In this document: in pieces, positions 14,004 through 17,121 of the stretch
How the letters are laid out: every line of letters begins with the position of its first letter
Numbering within the stretch: position 1 is the first letter of the stretch
NCBI GenBank assembly: GCA_946479895.1
Contig: CAMLHT010000048.1
Location: forward strand, 1-17,121
Direction: 5' to 3'
From: an uncultured Gemmatimonadota bacterium
Lineage (GTDB): Bacteria > Gemmatimonadota > Gemmatimonadetes > Gemmatimonadales > Gemmatimonadaceae
DNA: 17,121 nucleotides
Notes under the pieces: generated by a model
The model's input: the letters and a program-made list of their open reading frames with translations, nothing else
What the model was told of the DNA's origin: nothing
Databases searched by the model: none
Translations under genes and position numbers: made by a program

Positions 14004-14705
14004 ATGCGATACGCTCTGCTCACCGGTGTCGGCCGGAAAGGTCAGGTGGGTGAGGCGGTGGCGAACCGCCTGGCGGCCGACGGCTTCGAATTGATCCTCG
14101 TCGACCGCACCGCCGCGGACGTCGAAGCGAGGGCTGACGAGATCCGCGGCGCTGGTGGGCGGGCGCACGCTTTCTCCGCCGATCTCGCGGATCAGGCGAC
14201 GGTCGCGGACCTGTTCGGCCGGATCCGGCGCGCCCACGGAGACGCCCTTTCCGCCTACGTCCATCTCGCGGGCGGATTCGCGGTCACCGGCCCGGTTGCC
14301 GAGACGTCCGTCGAGGCGTGGGACAGACAGTTGACGATCAACCTCCGGACGGCCTTTCTGACGTCCCGCGAGGCCATTCCGATGCTCAGGGTGGCAAGGG
14401 GATCCGCGATCTTCTTTTCTTCTGAGTCTGCATTAAGTGGCGCTAAACTGGCGCGTACAGCAGCGTATGCTGTCGCAAAATCTGGCCTGTTGACGCTTGC
14501 CACTGCCATCGCTCAGGAAGAGGCTGCGCACGGGGTCCGGGTGAACACCCTCGCTCCCGCTGCCATCCGCACCGCGACCAATGTGGCCGACATGCCCAAC
14601 GCCCGGTTCGTGGAGCGCGAGGACGTGGCGGCCACCGTCTCCTGGCTGTGCTCCCCCGCAGCCGCCGCGGTCTCTGGCCAGGTGGTCCGTCTCGGCCCCC
14701 GTTAG
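14004..14705 (+). CDS. Short-chain dehydrogenase/reductase
   Basis: NAD(P)-dependent oxidoreductase of the classical SDR fold, 233 residues, a little short of the usual 250. The nucleotide-binding loop is TGVGRKGQVGEAVA (7-20), one residue longer than the standard TGxxxGxG. Asp60 in FSADLAD contacts the adenine ring, the NAG motif is replaced by LAG (88-90), and the catalytic residues are Asn113, Ser142, Tyr155 and Lys159 (YAVAKSG). The C-terminus VSWLCSPAAAAVSGQVVRLGPR is typical. The frame is open further upstream, but ATG at 14004 fits the family start. Acidic Asp34 after the second strand (ILVDRT) suggests NAD(H) preference. The substrate cannot be told. About 90 bp around 14410-14500 has much lower GC and different codons from the rest of the gene. 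Confidence 0.9.
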   Translation: MRYALLTGVGRKGQVGEAVANRLAADGFELILVDRTAADVEARADEIRGAGGRAHAFSADLADQATVADLFGRIRRAHGDALSAYVHLAGGFAVTGPVAETSVEAWDRQLTINLRTAFLTSREAIPMLRVARGSAIFFSSESALSGAKLARTAAYAVAKSGLLTLATAIAQEEAAHGVRVNTLAPAAIRTATNVADMPNARFVEREDVAATVSWLCSPAAAAVSGQVVRLGPR

Positions 14706-14735
14706 TGACGTTGTGGCGGCTCGATAGTGGTATGG

Positions 14736-14757
14736 GGCGGGGTCAGCCATCCCCGCC
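14736..14757 (+). terminator. GC-rich hairpin between dehydrogenase and initiator genes
   Basis: GGCGGGG (14736-14742) pairs with CCCCGCC (14751-14757) around an 8-nt loop, 30 bp past the dehydrogenase stop. A 7-bp all-GC stem without a T-tract, so a possible terminator or a structured leader of the next gene. Confidence 0.4.
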
Positions 14758-14804
14758 GTCCTGCAGCCCTACCGATCACCGTTTTCAAGTCGCCACTTTC
14801 CGAC

Positions 14805-15668
14805 ATGTCCGTCGTCGCCCGCCGCCGAGCTCCGGCGCGCACCGCCCTCCTCGACAAGTGGCTCGAGGCGGTTCCGGTCTTCCGGCTGAGTGATTCCGCC
14901 GAAGACGGGGCGCTGGCGTTCACCGGCGACGACAACACCCGCTGGCGCGTGCTGCCGTCACCCGGCGAGCGGCTGCCCGGGACCTTCGACCAGGACGTCT
15001 ACATCGAGTTGATGCACCGGTATCAGGAGGCCGGCGCGCCAGCGGACGGCGTCGTGACCTTCACCCTCCATGCGTTCCTCAGATCGATGGGGCGGCGGGT
15101 CGACGGGCGGACCTATGAGCAGCTCCGCGGCGCGCTCACGCGTCTCGAGCGGACCACCATCGAGCACACGTCGCTGTCCGAGAGCGGCGAGCCTGGTGCG
15201 AATGCCGGCCGCTTCTCGATCGTCAGCCTTGCCGCCGTGGAGCGGCGCCGACTGTCGGAGCGCGACCAGCTGCCCCTGTTCCCCGCCGTGGCCACGCCCG
15301 ACCCGGGGGTCGCTCGCGTCACCATCTCCGGCATCATCCGCGACCACCTGGCCAACCGGGCCTGCGTCGCGCTGTCGATGCCTACCTACCTCGCCCTCCA
15401 GTCTCCCGTCGCACGGCGCCTCTATCGCCTGATCGAAGTGGCTCGGGCCGACGACATGGTGACCTGGCGGGTGTCGCTGGAACGCCTCCGCGAGCAGTTG
15501 CCGCTGATCCAGAGGTTTCCCTCGCACCTCCAGCGCGTGCTCCAGCCCGCCCACGAGATGCTCGAGACGGCGGGAGTCATTCGGGGAGCCACGTTCCGGC
15601 AACACCAGCGCGAGTGGTTCGTAGACTACGTAGTGGCACCTCGGAGCCTGCGCCGGCCGGACGACTAA
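14805..15668 (+). CDS. RPA-type replication initiator protein
   Basis: 287 residues that resemble the 'replication initiator protein A' family of plasmid Rep proteins, which bind origin DNA through two winged-helix domains. The first domain is at about 60-145 (DQDVYIELMHRYQEAG, TFTLHAFLRSMGRRVDGRTYEQLRGALTRLERTTIEH, FSIVSLAAVE). The second is at about 170-280 (SPVARRLYRLIEVARADDMVTWRVSLERLREQLPL, FPSHLQRVLQPAHEMLETAGVI, WFVDYVVAP). Between them QLPLF (155-159; bases 15267-15281) matches the bacterial sliding-clamp-binding pentapeptide, also known in the plasmid initiator TrfA. ATG at 14805 is preferred over a GTG at 14727 that would run through the hairpin. No iterons, AT-rich origin or partition genes are nearby, so this copy seems to be a chromosomal relative. 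It could be a transcription factor derived from the fold. Confidence 0.8.
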   Translation: MSVVARRRAPARTALLDKWLEAVPVFRLSDSAEDGALAFTGDDNTRWRVLPSPGERLPGTFDQDVYIELMHRYQEAGAPADGVVTFTLHAFLRSMGRRVDGRTYEQLRGALTRLERTTIEHTSLSESGEPGANAGRFSIVSLAAVERRRLSERDQLPLFPAVATPDPGVARVTISGIIRDHLANRACVALSMPTYLALQSPVARRLYRLIEVARADDMVTWRVSLERLREQLPLIQRFPSHLQRVLQPAHEMLETAGVIRGATFRQHQREWFVDYVVAPRSLRRPDD

Positions 15669-15694
15669 ACTCGACGGGGAAGCCCTTACGCGAA

Positions 15695-15714
15695 CCTTTT
15701 CCACCCCAAAAAGG
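15695..15714 (+). other. Short hairpin overlapping ribosome-binding region
   Basis: CCTTTT (15695-15700) pairs with AAAAGG (15709-15714) around an 8-nt loop. It follows the initiator gene by 26 bp and its right arm overlaps the AAAGGG that could serve as ribosome-binding site for the ATG at 15726. Either a weak terminator or a translation-blocking hairpin. Confidence 0.3.
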
Positions 15715-15725
15715 GTATCTAGGGC

Positions 15726-15923
15726 ATGTCCACGAAGCTTGAGAAACCCATCCGCCGCGAGATCGACATCGACGGCGAGCTGTTCACGCTGATCGTCGGG
15801 CCCGACGGCCTCCGCCTCACCCGCAAGCGTTTTCGCTCGGGTCTGGCTGTCTCATGGAAGGCACTGCTTCGCCAGCTCGATCGCTCCGAAACGAACCGGG
15901 CCGGTCTGACGCCGACGGCATGA
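15726..15923 (+). CDS. Small hypothetical protein (65 aa)
   Basis: A 65-residue protein of unknown function. It begins MSTKLEKPIRREIDIDGELF and continues TLIVGPDGLRLTRKRFRSGLAVSWKALLRQL, two predicted beta strands with a turn, then a Trp-containing helix, a compact pattern typical of small conserved proteins of a single fold. It is basic, has no cysteines or signal peptide, and its last ten residues look disordered. AAAGGG 10 nt before the ATG is the likely ribosome-binding site, with a second AGGG too close to use. It lies 57 bp after the initiator gene and 71 bp before the S41 protease, which has its own promoter-like box. I recognise the general pattern but cannot name a family. Confidence 0.7.
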   Translation: MSTKLEKPIRREIDIDGELFTLIVGPDGLRLTRKRFRSGLAVSWKALLRQLDRSETNRAGLTPTA

Positions 15924-15957
15924 CTTCCGCTTCTGGCATTGCTGCTCCGTCGCGGGC

Positions 15958-15965
15958 TAGCTTTG
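15958..15965 (+). promoter_or_regulatory. TAGCTTTG promoter box before S41 protease
   Basis: TAGCTTTG is a perfect TAnnTTTG match and shares 11 identical bases with the box at 2905-2915. ATTG at 15938-15941 is a possible upstream element. Unlike the 2908 site, 29 nt separate the box from the ATG at 15995, leaving room for a leader with a Shine-Dalgarno site. Confidence 0.5.
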
Positions 15966-15981
15966 CCACATACCTCTAGGG

Positions 15982-15987
15982 AAAGGA
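15982..15987 (+). promoter_or_regulatory. Shine-Dalgarno site of the S41 protease
   Basis: AAAGGA at 15982-15987, extended by GGG upstream, lies 7 nt before ATG 15995 and fixes that start. Confidence 0.7.
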
Positions 15988-15994
15988 CCGTCTG

Positions 15995-17121
15995 ATGTCC
16001 CGCTTTCGCAGGTTCGCGGTGCTTGGCGCACTCGCCGTCATTCCCGTCGTGGCGAGTGGATTCCTCCTCCAGTCGCGCGCCAATCAGGAAGGCACGCTGC
16101 TCCTGGAGCAGGTCTTCCAGCTGGTGTCGAATCGCTACGTCGACACGCTGCAGGACAACCAGCTCTTCGAGAAGGCCGCGCATGGTCTCGTTCGCGAGCT
16201 GAATGATCCGTACAGCGAGCTGCTCACGCCCAAGGACGTGCGCCAGTTCAACTCACGCACCGGCGGGCGGTACGGCGGTCTCGGCATGCTCATCGAGAAC
16301 GTCCAGGGCGCGATCGTCGTGAAGCAGGTCTATCGCAACTCGCCGGCTGACAAGGGCGGCGTGCGCGCGGGTGACCGCATCATCGGCGTCGACACGCAGT
16401 CCACTCAGGGATGGGACCTGTCGAAGGTTTCCGAGAATCTCATGGGCACTCCGGGCACTCGCGTCACCGCGCGGTTCGCCCGCCCCGGCGTCCCCGCTCC
16501 AATCGAGCTCAGGTTCGTTCGCGCCATCGTGAACGTGCCGGCGGTTCCCTACACGCTGAACATCGACGGGAAGGTCGGCTACATCCCGCTCGAGATCTTC
16601 AACGAGAACGCCGCGGGTGAGACGCAGGCGGCGATCAGGAAGCTCACCGCCGAGGGTGCGAAGGGCATCATTCTCGACCTCCGGGGGAACGGCGGGGGAA
16701 TCCTCGACCAGAGCCTCGAGATCGCGAATCAGTTCCTCAAGCCGGGCCAGCGCATCCTCAGCGTTCGCGGTCGCGCCGATTCGACCGACTACAACGCCGA
16801 GAATTCCCCGATCATCGCCGAAACGCCGGTCATCGTCCTGACCGACGGCGGGACCGCATCAGCCTCGGAGATCGTCGCTGGCGCCCTCCAGGATCACGAT
16901 CGCGCGCTCGTCCTCGGCGAGACCAGCTTCGGGAAGGGGCTCGTCCAGTCGGTGTACGGGCTCGACGGAGGCTACGCCCTCAAGCTCACGACCGCGAAGT
17001 GGTTCACGCCGAGCGGCCGGTCGATCCAGCGTGAGCGGAAGATCGTCGACGGGCGCTTCGTCGAGGTCCCGCGCGACACGAACGAGACCGAGGCGACCAA
17101 GAAGTCGCGGCCGGCCTACAA
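15995..17121 (+). CDS. S41 C-terminal processing peptidase with PDZ domain (3' end cut off)
   Basis: Envelope protease of the CtpA/Prc family, which trims or degrades proteins in the periplasm using a Ser-Lys dyad. The window holds 375 codons and ends before the stop, so the protein is partial. Residues 7-25 (FAVLGALAVIPVVASGFLL) are a signal anchor. Residues 34-85 match the family's N-terminal helical region (LLEQVFQLVSNRYVD, LNDPYSELLTPKDVRQF). The PDZ domain is about 92-165 with GLGMLI and SPADKGGVRAGDRIIGVD. The protease core has GKVGYIPLEIF (192-202), GIILDLRGNGGGILDQ (224-239), catalytic Ser289 in TASASEIVAG and Lys314 in SFGKGLVQS, spaced by 25 residues as in Prc. The region from about 350 begins a C-terminal extension of unknown length. 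The start is set by the Shine-Dalgarno site; the gene is probably its own transcription unit. Confidence 0.95.
   Translation, partial: MSRFRRFAVLGALAVIPVVASGFLLQSRANQEGTLLLEQVFQLVSNRYVDTLQDNQLFEKAAHGLVRELNDPYSELLTPKDVRQFNSRTGGRYGGLGMLIENVQGAIVVKQVYRNSPADKGGVRAGDRIIGVDTQSTQGWDLSKVSENLMGTPGTRVTARFARPGVPAPIELRFVRAIVNVPAVPYTLNIDGKVGYIPLEIFNENAAGETQAAIRKLTAEGAKGIILDLRGNGGGILDQSLEIANQFLKPGQRILSVRGRADSTDYNAENSPIIAETPVIVLTDGGTASASEIVAGALQDHDRALVLGETSFGKGLVQSVYGLDGGYALKLTTAKWFTPSGRSIQRERKIVDGRFVEVPRDTNETEATKKSRPAY

Noticed and set aside
14706..14804. Plasmid origin with iterons ahead of the initiator gene
   Set aside because: No direct repeats of iteron size and no AT-rich unwinding region were found; only one GC-rich hairpin is present.

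Overview
The window is 17.1 kb of dense, very GC-rich bacterial DNA. It reads like an ordinary chromosomal segment of a Gram-negative organism: a TolC-type outer-membrane channel with an RND pump, a lipoprotein adaptor, a periplasmic-type S41 protease, and a futalosine-pathway menaquinone gene (mqnD). High GC, Bacteroidetes-like TAnnTTTG promoter boxes, a chromosomal RPA-type replication initiator and several proteins of unfamiliar make-up fit Gemmatimonadota or a relative. That assignment is an inference from style; no rRNA or taxonomic marker is present.

Layout. 1-2073: glnA (class I-alpha glutamine synthetase) on the minus strand, ending in a heptamer repeat, then a divergent two-CBS protein. 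2046-3721: a deacetylase-like protein on the minus strand that lacks its metal-binding histidines, divergent from a zinc-ribbon membrane protein. 3722-4552: mqnD, 13 bp behind the zinc-ribbon gene. 4645-10492: a three-gene efflux operon (outer-membrane channel, lipoprotein adaptor, RND pump) with no regulator beside it. 10667-11308: a two-part protein with an acidic N-terminal half and a histone H1-like Lys/Ala/Pro tail, behind a sigma70-like promoter and followed by a strong hairpin. 11392-12638: a histidine-kinase-like protein that keeps the phospho-acceptor His but has lost its ATP-binding boxes, overlapping by 4 bp a MerR-type regulator. 12635-13930: a membrane-anchored phospholipase D/cardiolipin synthase-like enzyme, convergent with the regulator through a shared CTAG stop. 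14004-14705: a short-chain dehydrogenase. 14805-15668: an RPA-type replication initiator with a sliding-clamp-binding motif. 15726-15923: a 65-residue conserved-looking protein. 15995-end: an S41 C-terminal processing protease, cut by the window end.

The efflux genes clearly form one functional unit. The kinase-like/MerR pair is the best candidate for an undescribed regulatory module: its architecture resembles ChpT/Spo0B phosphotransferases, but its partner is a one-component-type DNA-binding protein and not a response regulator. The initiator-like protein with its clamp motif, and the bipolar histone-like protein, are the other DNA-management oddities.

No tRNA, rRNA, insertion sequence, CRISPR array or attachment site was seen. 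No gene-free stretch exceeds 300 bases; the longest are about 160-175 bp (1438-1598 and 10493-10666).
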